A DNA stretch of 64,000 bases from Acanthosoma haemorrhoidale (taxonomy: Eukaryota; Arthropoda; Insecta; Hemiptera; Acanthosomatidae). The stretch lies in contig OV884011.1 in assembly GCA_930367205.1 (NCBI GenBank), positions 88,955,474-89,019,473 of the forward strand. Reading direction: 5' to 3'. This document shows, piece by piece, positions 10,692 through 21,909 of the stretch. The translations under genes and the position numbers were made by a program. The number at the start of each line of letters is the position of its first letter. Position 1 is the first letter of the stretch. The notes under the pieces are model-generated. The model was given only the letters and a program-made list of their open reading frames with translations. It was not told where the DNA came from and made no database searches.

Positions 10692-12832
10692 ATAAAAACT
10701 TTCATACTTTCATAGGCATGAACCACGGATCGTTATTAAGTTCTTCAACGCTCGCTAATTCCGAGTTTATTTCAAAGACACAATCAAAAATCATAACGTT
10801 AAAATATCATAACAATATAGCCAATTAGTCTCCAAAATAATTTATATTTTACTATATAGTGCGGACTGACGTTTCACCATTATATCTGGCATTTCCTAGG
10901 TCAAAAAAAGATTTATTTATAAATTTTCATAATATATTGCTTAAATTATCTAGTTTTTCATTTGTTCTTAAAAACACTGTTTCACATACCAAATGTCTAA
11001 CAAATCAAAGTCAAAAGAAAAAACTCCATCTTGTTCATATGCGTGAGTTTTAAATTGTAGGTGTGGTAATTAAAAAAAAAAACTAATTAATCTTGTTAGT
11101 TCAAATTTTTTAGAGAGACAGCTCCAAGCATATTAGGTTACGTGGAGTGGCTTAACCAATGATGAACCATCCCTAAGTATTATATGATAAAATATAGATA
11201 AATATAGACTAATTGGGCAGCATCTTTTTTCATCTGCTTATCTTACACCAGAAGTCTCAAAAAATAATTAACAAACATGGAAAAATAATAATAAAATAAA
11301 TAAAACTTAAAAGCTTGATACATTCTTGGTTTGAGACTAGCTTAGTGTTCTCCCCCCCCCCTCCCCCTTTTAGACACTGTATATTTTGATTGAAAAAGTC
11401 ATAAAATAGTGAAAAGTTATAAAAAAAAAAATGTTTTCTTGCATTTACTACAAGCAGGTGTACCTACCTAGAAGAACTGGCAAGTCATTTGACCCTTGAC
11501 ATTTTCTTTTTTTCAAAAAGCATTTAGTCTATAGGAGTTAAAACTATTTCTTTTAAATCTATAATTGACTTTTGTTATGGATTTTGGGAAATTCAGACAA
11601 TGCATGCAGTCATGCTTTTTTAGCTTTAATCCCCTATTACCAGAAATTTATCTAGAAATTTTCTATTGGATTTAATATGGAGAAATGCTAATCTCATCTC
11701 TTTTTCCTTTTAGTTTGGTACAGTGAACATAAATATGAGTAAAAATACTGTAAAACTTTGGGAAAAGCTCTCAGAGAAATGGATGAAGAAGCATCCCAAG
11801 ATGAAATTGTTTCTGAAGAAAAGTAGGATATAAATCAACTATCCACAAGATCTTCTTCGTGTTCCTCCAATTCCGATTCAGAAACAAATGAAGACGACAA
11901 TCAACACTATTATTATTATTTCAACCTCAACTATTAAAATACCTTATTTATTATACTTTTGAAAGAAATAATAATAAAAACAAATAAAAAAGGAATTGAG
12001 GATAAAGGATTCATATTTAATCACAGAAGCAACATAGATAAAGTAATATAGTCTGGTAATGGAATAAATAGTTTCAATCGCTTCTCATTGACCTAGAATT
12101 AGAGTTGATGTTTCAGGTACGAAAAGGTCGTAACCGAATAAATTAAAAAGTAGAGGGCTCAGTATAGTTCCTTTAGGAATGCCTCTATTGCGGGCAATCA
12201 ATAATAAAAAGTCATTAAAATTGTGTTTGCTACCACAGTTTCACAAAGAGGAATTATACTTGGCATGAAAGTTTTACTTGATGTCAAGGAGATGCTAAAA
12301 ATAAAATCATAATGAAAAATAATGAAGGGTAAATTAATAATCAATTACTTACTTGGTAACTAAACAACTAATACTTCCCTATCATATTAAGTAGGATATG
12401 AAATTAAAGATCATGATGTCATGATTAATGATATGTGTTATGGCTTTAGCTGAGTATGTTTAAAAAACTCATTAAACTGTTAAAACAAAACCTTTAATGG
12501 AGAGATGGATACTCTTGGCTTTTTTTTATTGTATAAAAGATTAATTCAGTTTATTTTCAAGGTTCTTGTGATACTAAAAGGGCCCATTAATAGGACAAAA
12601 TCTAGGCAGCTATATCTCAATCTTTATGTTAGTTTAAAAGACCGGATTTGCTGCACCTTCATTAAAGTAATTAATCATTTTCACCCATGAGATTTAGTGA
12701 ATCCTGATCAGAACCAACTCACTAAGAATTGGGAAACCAGCTGTCACTAGGTAGTAACCAGACAAGCTAACAACTAAGCCTTCCAATTTTTTACTGGCTA
12801 AACTTTGTTGAAATATGACATAAGTGACCTAC
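10692..12832. other. A/T-rich noncoding sequence
   Basis: Contains a C-rich run near 11352 and several short A/T-driven open frames without domains. It may be intron of the - strand gene whose exons lie at 12833 and above. No further exon of that gene was recognised here. Confidence 0.4.
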
Positions 12833-12996
12833 TAGTAAAAAATGCTCTGATATCGCTCGGGACTTGGTCAAGATATTCTTCCGCCATGTTAGAGCCCAAC
12901 GGAATGTTGTGCAGGTTGTATGAGTTGCATAAATACTTCAAGATTACATCAGGTCCTTCGATCAGGTCTACAAGGTACTTTTGAAATTCCAATGGT
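12833..12996 (-). CDS. Exon of unidentified - strand host gene (most downstream found)
   Basis: The acceptor TTCTTAG precedes 12996. The exon enters in phase 2 and encodes PLEFQKYLVDLIEGPDV... through ...YLDQVPSDIRAFF; a GTAGGT donor follows 12833, leaving phase 1. An alternative donor a few bases further is possible. The entry phase matches the phase-2 donor of the exon at 14592-14656. The composition (YLCNS, LGSN, acidic loop) suggests an extracellular or lumenal region. A large ectodomain of an ABC subfamily-A transporter is one possibility, by impression only. Confidence 0.6.
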
Positions 12997-14591
12997 CTAA
13001 GAAAAAAATAAAAGTAAATAACTGGTTCTAAAAAATACATTATTTAAGTGTCCAGCAGACTATTATATATTATATAATGATCTTAATAATTACTTCTTAC
13101 CGATTGATTTCCTAAGTTTTATTGAATTATTTTTATATATTGGCACGATACATGGAAATTTGTCACAACTGTTTTGTATACATATTTAAAAAGAAATTGT
13201 TATTAATTTGATTTCATTTTTTGAAATTATAGACTTTAATTATTTTTAAATTGCACATCAGGATCTTTAATTTAATACCTTACACAATATGCAAAGACGC
13301 AAATTATTTTTTCATGAAAAGCAGTAAATGGATTTATATTTATGACAATTAGTATTTTTTATAGGATTACATTCATTTATAACATTATTAGTGCATTATA
13401 TGGAACTACCATGTAAAATATCATGCCTTTAAAAAAATCATTGAAAGCTGAAAAAGATTTAAAGCTGCTAACACAATTTTAATAATTTCTTGTAATTAAA
13501 GTTCAAAAATTACATATTATTAATCAGGGCAATAATATATTTAATTTTATGCCTTACTCAAATATGAAAGGAAAATATTTGTTTTGTAATTACAAGTAAA
13601 TCATCAATTTTGACATGTAATTTACTATGGGGGGGAATTTCATTTTTCGCACCAGTGGAGAATTAAGTAAAACTAACACCTAAATTCTCACTTCCCTATG
13701 TAAAACACATGACCGTTTTAATTAAGTAAAGTAATAAATGATTATGAACAGTTATTATTTTTTGTTGGATTAAAATTGCAAACACCATTTTAATACAGTT
13801 GGAATGGCTTTGTTTAATTATAGTTCAAAAATAAAAAACAATTATATATTATTAATCAGGGTAATGGGATCTTTAATTTGATACCCTACATATGACAGGG
13901 TGTTATTTTTTAAATTACCCTGTAATTAATTAATTATGACACATCCTAATTTACCATGGAGCAATTTATTTTTAGAACCATCATGGTATTAAATGAAAAC
14001 AATGTTCATCTATTTTAATCATGAATTAATTAATTAATAACCCTCAATTATGTATTAATCGAGTTTAATATTTTTCCAATAATCAAGTTATTGGATCAAA
14101 TTGAACCTTGATTTAGAATTTCTTGTTCATGAGGGGACACACAATCACATGTGGCAACATGAGGGTTTCTTATTTTAAAAAAAAAATATTAAAAAACAAA
14201 ATTTATATAATATTAATCAAGGCGGCAAGATCTTTAATACTCCAAGGGTCCCCCCCTACCCTGTGTCCACAACACCATGACTGTTTTATGTGTGCCCCTG
14301 CTTTCAGTGTACAACCACGATAAAAAAACTTTTTTAATGAAATGTTATGGAAATATTTAGTAATTTACTTATATTTGTTTGAACATAAATATTTCTTCTA
14401 TCAATCTTCAACACACTGTGGTGAACAGCCAAAAAAAAGATAGTATGACAGTGCTGGACGAACCACTCCACTATAGTTAACATAACAAACAGCTGAGAAT
14501 ACCCAGTAGTGAAAAATAGTCAGTGTAATTTGTGCTGTATAAAAATACATATGGATTCAATGTATTTAGTTCATTATTTATTCCTAGTTAC

Positions 14592-14656
14592 AGGCCCAAG
14601 TTTTGTAAAGTTAAGTTTTCTGGACCACAAAAGTTTGACAATGTTTTGAAACGGAC
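14592..14656 (-). CDS. Exon of unidentified - strand host gene
   Basis: A 65-nt exon after acceptor TTTTTTCCAGAG encodes VRFKTLSNFCGPENLTLQNL plus G and two bases, ending at a GTAACT donor in phase 2. CT + A across the junction gives Leu and continues in frame into PLEFQKY at 12996. NLT is a potential N-glycosylation site. Another frame open across 14574-14762 is a shadow. If the acceptor were CAG two bases earlier, the frame would hit a stop, which supports the chosen start. Confidence 0.5.
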
Positions 14657-15205
14657 CTCTGGAAAAAATAATTGGTGTCCACCAGGCTAGATGATTGCTT
14701 ACAAGTATCATCTTATGGTCCTTATCATGAAGCAATGGCAAATGAAATGCAGTACGTACCAATACAGCATTGACTTATTATTATTATATTTTATAGCAAA
14801 GAATCTTTATACAACTTTATCTATAGTACCTCTTAAATTACAGAAATATTACAGACAATTTTTTTTTATTACTGATTAATTAAGAAACCTTAATTATGTG
14901 CAATGGAGGTGAAAATAGTTTACACGATGTCAGATGATCAAAATTTTATGTTTGTACGTCAAACGAGGGATTTACAATCACCGGGACAGACACTCAGTGA
15001 AAACTTATTTTAGAAAAAAAAATCAATGAAACCATAAAAATTAAATAATAGAAACATGGAATCTGCGAAAGTTTATTGGATTTCAGAAAATAATCTTTTT
15101 CAAATTCCTTGTAAATTATACTATTTCAATATCTTAGCACTTTCAAGAGAGATAATGAACCAGACAAGTAAATGAGCACATTAACTGTAGCTTGGACATT
15201 GCAAC

Positions 15206-15313
15206 CCTCGGCTTAAATGTTTCTTGAAGGCTGTAGTTGAGGGGAGTCGATGTGATGGCATTGATCTTTAACTTCTTTCCATCTCGCAAGATCTTTAGCA
15301 GTTTGGTCATGTC
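15206..15313 (-). CDS. Exon of unidentified - strand host gene
   Basis: Acceptor GTGGTCAG, then 36 codons starting DMTKLLKILRDGKKLKINAI, in phase 0 at both ends if the donor AGG|GTTGCA at 15206/15205 is used. The frame also stays open about 16 codons further, so the donor is the uncertain point. It follows the 90-nt exon at 15758-15847 in matching phase 0. Confidence 0.5.
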
Positions 15314-15430
15314 CTGACCACAAGCAGTAATTGATAATACACAATAATGATAAATTTACAAAAAATTTAAAACAATAATTATGTTTTGGACTTCAATCAA
15401 CCCATCCCTCTTATGGGTGGTTTTTCGTTA

Positions 15431-15593
15431 GTAAGGGATTTAAAAAAAATGAATAAATTTAACTGAAAGGCACGTTTAAAACACTAATATAGTATTTATA
15501 CCATATAGAAACCAAGAGCTCTAGTTGTAACTGAGCTTGAAGATTGAAAAGAATCAAGTTTGTAATTAGAGCCAAATTAGTCTCACAGATTTG
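15431..15593. repeat. Direct repeat, copy 1 (about 163 bp)
   Basis: Closely similar to 16136-16297 (GTAAGGGATTT start; shared block AGTTGTAACTGAGCTTGAAG). It lies in the intron between the exons at 15206 and 15758 of the - strand gene. The two copies differ by scattered substitutions. Confidence 0.85.
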
Positions 15594-15757
15594 TCTCAGA
15601 AATATGAATTAATGAAATTTCCTTTGTTGGTTTTATAACTTTAATATTTTAGGCTAAGAAATACAATGAACTCCCTATTTTTAAGCAACAGAGTTCTTTT
15701 TATACAATTATGTTTAAAACTCTTTAAATAAAAATATTTAATGGAACTCATACTAAC

Positions 15758-15847
15758 CTTAGGATCTTCACATACAAAAGCAATTAAATCCTTGTTTGAA
15801 ATTATGTGCTCGAAATATCTGGCATGATTTGTATTTGGAACATTGAC
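15758..15847 (-). CDS. Exon of unidentified - strand host gene
   Basis: A clean 90-nt, phase-0 exon: long T-rich tract plus AAG acceptor, then 30 codons beginning VNVPNTNHARYFEHI and ending FVCEDPK before a GTTAGT donor. The open frame at 15641-15880 contains it with intron on both sides. Not recognised as a known family. Confidence 0.55.
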
Positions 15848-16135
15848 CTTAAAATAAAAAAATAAAAATAAAAACAACAAAAGAACAAAAAAGAAAGATT
15901 TTTACATACTCTATATAAAAAAGATAAACAATTACTGTAAAGTAAGATAAAGCAATTATAAGATAAATATAATAGTATTTAGCGATAAAATCTATTATAA
16001 TGGTCTGAAACAAAGTAGACATGTCAAATTTCTACCTTAGTGTTCAAGCATATACACAGTCATGGTACCAATCTCGCAGAATATAACATAAAGTTATACC
16101 AATAAACAATTTTTTCAAGTCAAGGAACATCCTTT

Positions 16136-16297
16136 GTAAGGGATTTCAAAAAAAATAATAAGTTTAACTGAAAGGTACGTTTAAATCACTAATATAGTGT
16201 TTATACCATATAGAAACCAAGAGCACTAGTTGTAACTGAGCTTGAAGATTGAAAAGAATCAAGCTCAGTAATTAGAGCCAAATTAGTCTCACAAATT
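16136..16297. repeat. Direct repeat, copy 2 (about 162 bp)
   Basis: Partner of 15431-15593. It lies in the adjacent upstream intron of the - strand gene, so the duplication may have involved the exon between them. Confidence 0.85.
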
Positions 16298-16384
16298 ATT
16301 TATTGAGAAGAATTATGATAAAATAATATAAACAGGGAAAAGTTGAACCTAGGAAGTTAAGATCCATTGGTGGGCCTCAGCTAC

Positions 16385-16455
16385 ATCTTCGAAATTAGCC
16401 AACAAGCTCAACTTCTCGGTGACACTGTTAAGCTGTGTCAGTTTGTGCTGAAGGC
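16385..16455 (-). CDS. Exon of unidentified - strand host gene
   Basis: Acceptor TTTGTTTAG, entry in phase 1, 23 codons (LQHKLTQLNSVTEKLSLL...NFED) and a GTAGCT donor leaving phase 0, which joins in frame to VNVPNTNHA at 15847. The heptad-like leucines suggest a short helix. The upstream piece ending at 16542 (...LYRTAVNNSIR, then one base before GTCTGC) supplies the matching phase 1, but its own 5' boundary is unclear because a stop lies just upstream with no good acceptor. Confidence 0.45.
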
Positions 16456-16564
16456 CTAAACAAAAAAAAATGTTCCACCGAATAATTCATCCAAAACTAT
16501 TGATTATTTTTTAAGATAACAAAATAAATATGGATGCAGACCTCTTATGGAATTGTTGACAGCA

Positions 16565-16612
16565 GTTCTATATAACTCCGGGTCATCAGTTTAATATCAA
16601 GTTAATGGTCCA
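16565..16612. repeat. Short direct repeat, copy 1
   Basis: About 48 bp (GTTCTATATAACTCCGGGTC...) repeated with few changes at 16968-17015. Both copies fall at the suspected 5' end of the exon ending at 16542, suggesting partial exon duplication. Confidence 0.75.
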
Positions 16613-16967
16613 ATGCAATTTTTTGGAGCGAAATTGAATAATTTTTAACATCTAATGAATTTTCAAATTTGATTGAACCTATGTATTTTTTTATTTATAT
16701 TCAAAATACAAACAGCTAATTTAGATAACAGAATGGATGAGGAATAAGTTAGAACAGAGAAAAAGTAGGCCATTCAGTTCAGCTGGTTCACATCACTTTT
16801 CGGAAAAAACCTTTGGAGTAAAATCAACACAAAAGTCACCATGTGGGGAGAAAAAAGGATCCTTTGATCATCAATGAGAGATGATAGTGAAGAGGCTTGT
16901 TTTTGGACCTGGTATCTGAGAGGTTTGTTACATAGGGCAAGAAAATCATAGGTTTTTCCAAGGTCAG

Positions 16968-17015
16968 GTTCTATATAACTCTGGGTCATCAGTTTAATAT
17001 CAAGTGAATGCTCCA
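16968..17015. repeat. Short direct repeat, copy 2
   Basis: Partner of 16565-16612. The - strand frame 16774-17016 starts in this repeat, has no recognisable domain, and may be a duplicated or decayed exon. Confidence 0.75.
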
Positions 17016-17424
17016 ACGGCTGAATTAGTCAGGATAGAAGCCCATTTAATTGTTTTATAATTTAATTGTAATGTAGTTTTGAACTAAGTAGGAAGGTTAT
17101 AGTCGGTTTACTATTAACATGTAAAAAAAAAATTTACTTTTAAGGTTTAAGATTGCTGATGTGAGTGTATATGACGACGTCATGTCATAGTAGGGAAAAA
17201 TAGTACAGGATCCTGTATTAATTGCTCTATGGTTAAGATCAAATGTTTTAAAAGAATTCGAGGGAGGATAAAATTAATTGTAATATTTTTTTTTTCGGGG
17301 GCTACCATTATGGACCCTTAGTTCTTAACACTATAGAAGAGCCCATAGTAGCCATGACTCAGGGTTTGGCTATCTACAGATTGTCACCTTGTTCAACATT
17401 AACTCCATCCATTAGGAGATAATT

Positions 17425-18456
17425 GTATATAACCCAGGTAAAGATAATCTGGAGGCAGATTGTCTATCCAGAAATCCAGTTTTTGAATCAAATGAAGAAA
17501 CAGATGATAATAACTCTGCGATTAAAACATCAAATTTATTAAAACTGGAAGATTTAAAAGAAAATCAAAAGCTAATAAAATTGGATGACAAATGCATAAT
17601 TAAAGATAATATAACTTACAAAATACTGAATAAGAGCGAGAAAATATGGATAACAGAAGAATTTGGTATTTCACTTATTGAAAGTGTACATAAAGATCAA
17701 GGTCATTTAGGAACAAAACAATTAATCTTAACAATAGGTCACAAGTTTTATTTTAAAAATATGTACAAACATATAAGATTGATTTGCAGATCTTGTGAAA
17801 CATGTATTAAAAATAAGTCAAGAATAGGTTGCTTTAAGGCTCCCTTGTCTCAACTTGGTCCAGCAAAAGAACCACTAGATATAATATCTTTAGATACAAT
17901 AGGAGGATTTAAAGGGAGTAAAAGTACAACAAAATATCTAAACTTGGTAGTAGATCATTTCACAAGATACGCATATATCAGCTCTTCGAAAACACAAATA
18001 GCAAAAGATTTTATTAATCTAACCAAGAAAGTAGAAAAAGCTGGAAATATAAAAACATTATTAACAGATCAATATCCTGGTATAAATTCAGCACAATTTA
18101 AAAAATATGTAAATAAACAAAAGATAACATTAATTTTTACAGCAGTATATCGCGCATTTTCTAATGGATTAAATGAAAGGACAAATCAAACACTAGTTAA
18201 CAGAATAAGGTGCGAAATTCATGAAAATAGAGATAAATCGTGGCCAATAGTAGCAGAAAAGTGTATCAAGGAATACAATAACACAATACATAGTTCTACT
18301 GGGTTTACCCCCAATTACCTATTAACTGGAATAGATGCATCATTTGTACCTGACGAACTAAATAAAAATAAAATTACAAATTTAGAAAATAATAGGGAAA
18401 TAGCTTATAAAAACTCAGAAAAGACACATAACCAAAATAAAAAGTATTATGATAAG
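17425..18456 (+). pseudogene. Ty3/Gypsy family B pol fragment (RNase H end and integrase)
   Basis: Open in one frame from 17425, it matches 52195-53240 with few differences by eye. It begins in the RNase H tail (VYNPGKDNLEADCLSRNP). It then has the integrase zinc motif (H-x4-H in HKDQGH, C-x2-C in CETC), then the D,D,E core (SLDTIGG, LLTDQYP, GLNERTN). The stops that break the 50366 copy are outside this segment or absent, so the integrase core is uninterrupted. The frame runs on to 18558 only because it is fused at about 18456 to the 5' end of a family A element; those last codons are not protein of either element. PR, RT and the C-terminus are missing. Confidence 0.85.
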
Positions 18457-18499
18457 TATTCTTATTACCAACCTTTCTTAGATTGTAATTCAATAAACA
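18457..18499 (+). mobile_element. Family A/B-type LTR 3' tail remnant
   Basis: The sequence resembles the last 50 bp of the LTR at 53482-53973 (TATTACCAACCTTT..., ATAAACA end). The rest of the LTR is deleted, so B integrase sequence abuts the LTR tail. Confidence 0.7.
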
Positions 18500-18504
18500 T
18501 TAAC

Positions 18505-18522
18505 TGGTGCCGAAACCCGGGA
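18505..18522 (+). other. Primer-binding site, tRNA-Phe type
   Basis: TGGTGCCGAAACCCGGGA is complementary to the canonical 3' end of tRNA-Phe plus CCA. It lies 5 nt after the CA of the LTR tail and 73 nt before the gag ATG. Confidence 0.85.
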
Positions 18523-18595
18523 TCCGTGGAGAAAGAGAGTTATCGAGTGCGAACATAATTTTTTTTTTCTTTCTTCTATACGCGAAAGAGAGAAG

Positions 18596-19576
18596 ATGAC
18601 TGAAGGAGGAGTGGTGAGACAGCCCGTCTTGAATCTCGTAGAGGGAGCAGATATTAGAAGAGTGGGAACCATGCCAGAAGCTCATGCCACGGCGCTCGCG
18701 CTGATGCGAGCGATAAATACCCAGGATCTGAGGAAGGCTGTTTTGGAGCTGGAGAGATTCACTGGGGAACTGGGTGAGCTGAACCATTTTCTAAAAGGAG
18801 GAGACCGTCTCACAGCTTTAATTGGAGCTAAAGTAGAACAAAATTTAATAGATTCCAGAGACGTGGAATCGTTGAAGGCGGCCCTGATATGTCGGGTCAA
18901 GAGGATTATACTGAATCAAATTCAGGCAGATGAAGAAACCCCGTGGGAAGTAATTAAGATGAGATTGAAGAAGGCGTACGGAGGAGGACGATGGACTCCC
19001 GAGGATGACCTATTCCAAATGTTTAGGGAGACGAAGTCCCCAAGACAAAGTAACGGGCAATATGCTGCGGGGTTAGTAGTCCGTTTCAATAAGATAACGG
19101 AGAAGATGAGAGAGTCGATTAGCGTAGAAGAGGTGGAGGGTAGAATGGGATTCTTATCCACAATTCTAAAGGTGCAACTGGCCAAGGAGACAGGAAGAAA
19201 GGAAGGATTTTCTGATGAGCGCTCGTTCTTGGAGTGTGCACAGTCAATGATCGAGGCTAGTGCCAAGGAGGAAGAAGCGAGGGTGCAAGACGCCGACAAT
19301 GAGTGGAGCCGAGTTGCATACAAAAGAACCCGGACCCTGAAACCAACGTGGAGGAGACCAGAAACGTCCGTTATCGGCAGAGACAAGGGAACGACAGGAG
19401 AAAGGAGATTCAGAGGAACGAGACCGAGGTATGCCCCGCCCAGGGAAGAAAGAAAATTCCACGGATGTAGGAAGGCAGGACATTTACTGGCACAGTGTCC
19501 CCGCACGAAATGTTTTGAGTGTGGCGAGGAAGGACACATCGCGAGGCATTGCCCGTATATCTTCCGGAGGAGATAA
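18596..19576 (+). CDS. Gag of Ty3/Gypsy family A (copy 1)
   Basis: A 326-codon uninterrupted frame from the first ATG after the tRNA-Phe primer site. It carries a retrotransposon Gag region (about residues 80-220, with ADEETPWE and FQMFRETKSPRQ, shared with the copies at 36157 and 40085-40625). It ends in two zinc-knuckle repeats: the first is degenerate, having lost its leading Cys (FHGCRKAGHLLAQC); the second is canonical CFECGEEGHIARHC. It would package element RNA in cytoplasmic particles. Purine-rich coding contrasts with the A/T-rich neighbours. Four overlapping - strand frames are its shadows. Confidence 0.85.
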   Translation: MTEGGVVRQPVLNLVEGADIRRVGTMPEAHATALALMRAINTQDLRKAVLELERFTGELGELNHFLKGGDRLTALIGAKVEQNLIDSRDVESLKAALICRVKRIILNQIQADEETPWEVIKMRLKKAYGGGRWTPEDDLFQMFRETKSPRQSNGQYAAGLVVRFNKITEKMRESISVEEVEGRMGFLSTILKVQLAKETGRKEGFSDERSFLECAQSMIEASAKEEEARVQDADNEWSRVAYKRTRTLKPTWRRPETSVIGRDKGTTGERRFRGTRPRYAPPREERKFHGCRKAGHLLAQCPRTKCFECGEEGHIARHCPYIFRRR

Positions 19577-19594
19577 TACCAACGACCAGAACCG

Positions 19595-21070
19595 ATGGAG
19601 GTAAACACTCAAGAAGTAAGAGAGAGACGGAGCATGACACATGGGGAGAGTGGATCATCAGAAGATGAGTCATCAGGGACTTCGGGAACTGAAGGAGAAG
19701 AAGCGAGGCGCAGCAGAAACAGGAGACAGACAGGGCAGAAGGTTGAGTCACGCAGATGGGAGCAACGTGATGAAGCCTGAGGAGCGTGTCGGCAGAGAGG
19801 CGACCGCATCCTGAGATGTAATGCAATTCGGGAGAGGATGTGTGCGTTGCCATAATTAGGGTCAAAGGAGGAGAGATGTGTCTGGTGGACACGGGAAGCA
19901 CCAACACCATCATGTCCCGCGGAGCGCTGGAGAGGCTGTATGGCGGAGAGAGGGCACTCCAGATCCAGGTATGTAATTGTAGTTTAATCACCCGGGGAGG
20001 CCCCTGCGAGGTAGTGGGAGAGGTAGCCATAGGGCTAAATAGGTGGGCGAAGAAGGGGGAGATCTAAAGATACATATCGTAGGAAACATGCCGCGGGAGT
20101 ACCAGGTGATAGTTGGGTGCGACATGTTGGGGAAGGTAGGCGCGCGTGTGGAGAATATCGGGGAAAAATGGAACATTAAGTTGGGGAAAGTGGAATATAA
20201 ATGTCAAGGGACTATATGGGACGGAAGAGCGCAAGAGGGGCGGTTAATAAAATAGAGGGCTGGAGGGAAGGCCTACAGAGGGAGTTTGAGGATATTTTTT
20301 ACGTAGAGGGAGACACGCTAGGAGCTACTGGGAAGATGGTCCACGAGATCCAGTTAAAGAAAGAACGCGTGACATACGTGAAAGAGAGGCGATATCCACA
20401 GGCACTACGTAGGCATATTAGAGAGGAGCTAGAGAGTCTCAAACGGCAAGGGATTATAATTAATAGCACTTCGCCATATAACAGTCCTCTATGAGCAGTG
20501 AGGAAGAAAAATAGACCTTGGGACGAGACGGAGAAATACAGGGTAGTTATCGATTATCGGAAGTTAAACGAGAACTCGACGGACGAGAAATATCCTATTC
20601 CCCGATTTGAGGATATATTAGACAGATTGAACGGGGTGACAATATTTAGTACCCTAGATCTAAAGGCAGACTATCACCAGATCAAGATGAGCGCGAACGA
20701 CCAAGACAAAACGGCCTATACATTTGAGAGGGGGCATTATCAATTTACCAGGATGCCATTTGGACTGAAAAACGGCCCGATTACCTTTCAACGCCTCAAG
20801 GATGAATTTTTGAGGGGAATAGACGAGGCGGTATGCCAGGTCTTCATGGACGGTCTGTTAGTTTTCGGCAGAACGGAGGCAGAGCACGTTGAGCACCTAA
20901 GAAGTGCATTTCAAAGAGTCGGCGAATTTGGATTAAAATTGTCCATGGAGAAGTCTCTATTGGGGAAGAAAAAAATCAAATTTTCGGCCACACCATCTCA
21001 CAGGAGGGGGTTAAGCCAGACTCTACGAAGGTCGAGGCGATTAGAAGGATGGTGGTGCCCACAGATGTAA
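19595..21070 (+). pseudogene. Family A pol: protease and reverse transcriptase (copy 1, broken)
   Basis: An acidic linker frame (19595-19780) leads into an aspartic protease (19840-20067) with active-site VDTGSTNT. RT follows in 20201-20494 and 20498-21070, interrupted by a TGA at 20492. RT landmarks: VIDYRKLNEN, STLDLKADYHQI and MPFGLKNGPITFQR. The catalytic YxDD is FMDG: the second Asp codon at 20852 reads GGT (Gly). A frameshift near 20985 ends the frame before the connection domain. Family knowledge: RT copies the RNA genome and the protease matures Gag-Pol. This copy cannot have made active RT. Confidence 0.85.
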
Positions 21071-21834
21071 TGGTGATCCGGCGACTTCTGGGGACGCTTA
21101 ATTATTACAGAAGATTTGTGCCGGACATGGCGGCATACCTAGTGCCTATTAATAATTTACTGCGAAAGGGAACGAGGGTGGTAATTACCCCAATCATGGA
21201 GCAGAACATCCGGAAATGTATGTCTAGCTTACAGGAGGAACCAATATTAGCATTTCCCGATTTCCAACATCCCTTCACAATCACCACTGATGCCAGCGAA
21301 TACGCACTGGGGGCAGTGTTGTCGCAGGAGAGAGACGGTGGGGAGCGCCCGGTGGCGTACGCTAGTCAACGGCTCACAGAAACGGAATCGCGGTATAGTG
21401 CTCTAGAGAGGGAGCTCCTAGGTATCGTCTGGGCTATAGACCATTTCCGCCTATATGTCTTCGGCAGAAAATTCAGTGTTCACACCGAACACAGACCCCT
21501 ACAATGGGTAGGAAAGTTAAAGGAGTCCTCGGCACGGGTCACGAGCTGGAAAGAGTTTTTGTGAAGAGTGGCAGACTGGCTGTCCAGAGCCATTATTGTG
21601 AATGCATTGGAAGAAGGGGAACCATCCGGGGAAATCCAACACTTTCTCCTGGAATGGACACCTGGGGAGGATGGAAGCCTCGGTACGCTAGTAGATAGTG
21701 AGGGCGAGGAAACCCTTGAAGAGGAAGGTTCCGCCGCCGAAAGACCGGTTGAAATGGAAGTAACAGAAGGGATCGTGAACGACAAAAGACGGCAGATCAT
21801 TTGGAAATCCAAGACCTCAGGGCAGATCGCATAA
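21049..21834 (+). pseudogene. Family A pol: RT connection and RNase H (copy 1)
   Basis: The frame 21049-21564 covers RRLLGTLNYYRRFVPDM and RNase H (TTDASEYALGAVLSQ, ALERELLGIVWAI). The last acidic motif reads HTEHRPLQW where other copies have MDHRPLQW. After WKEFL comes a TGA; the conserved segment present in the 36085 copy between WKEFL and ADW is deleted. The 21568-21834 frame continues the pol linker. Confidence 0.8.
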
Positions 21835-21909
21835 GACAGTTATGGGAGAAGTAAAATCGCAACGATTTGGTCGCCACCAGGGGTTAGGAACGACCACATT
21901 TGCCGTGCA

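Noticed and set aside
18922..20176. Long - strand frames of up to 228 codons.
   Set aside because: They are antisense to Gypsy A gag/pol, whose sense frames carry knuckle, protease and RT motifs; the purine-biased sense strand keeps the reverse open.
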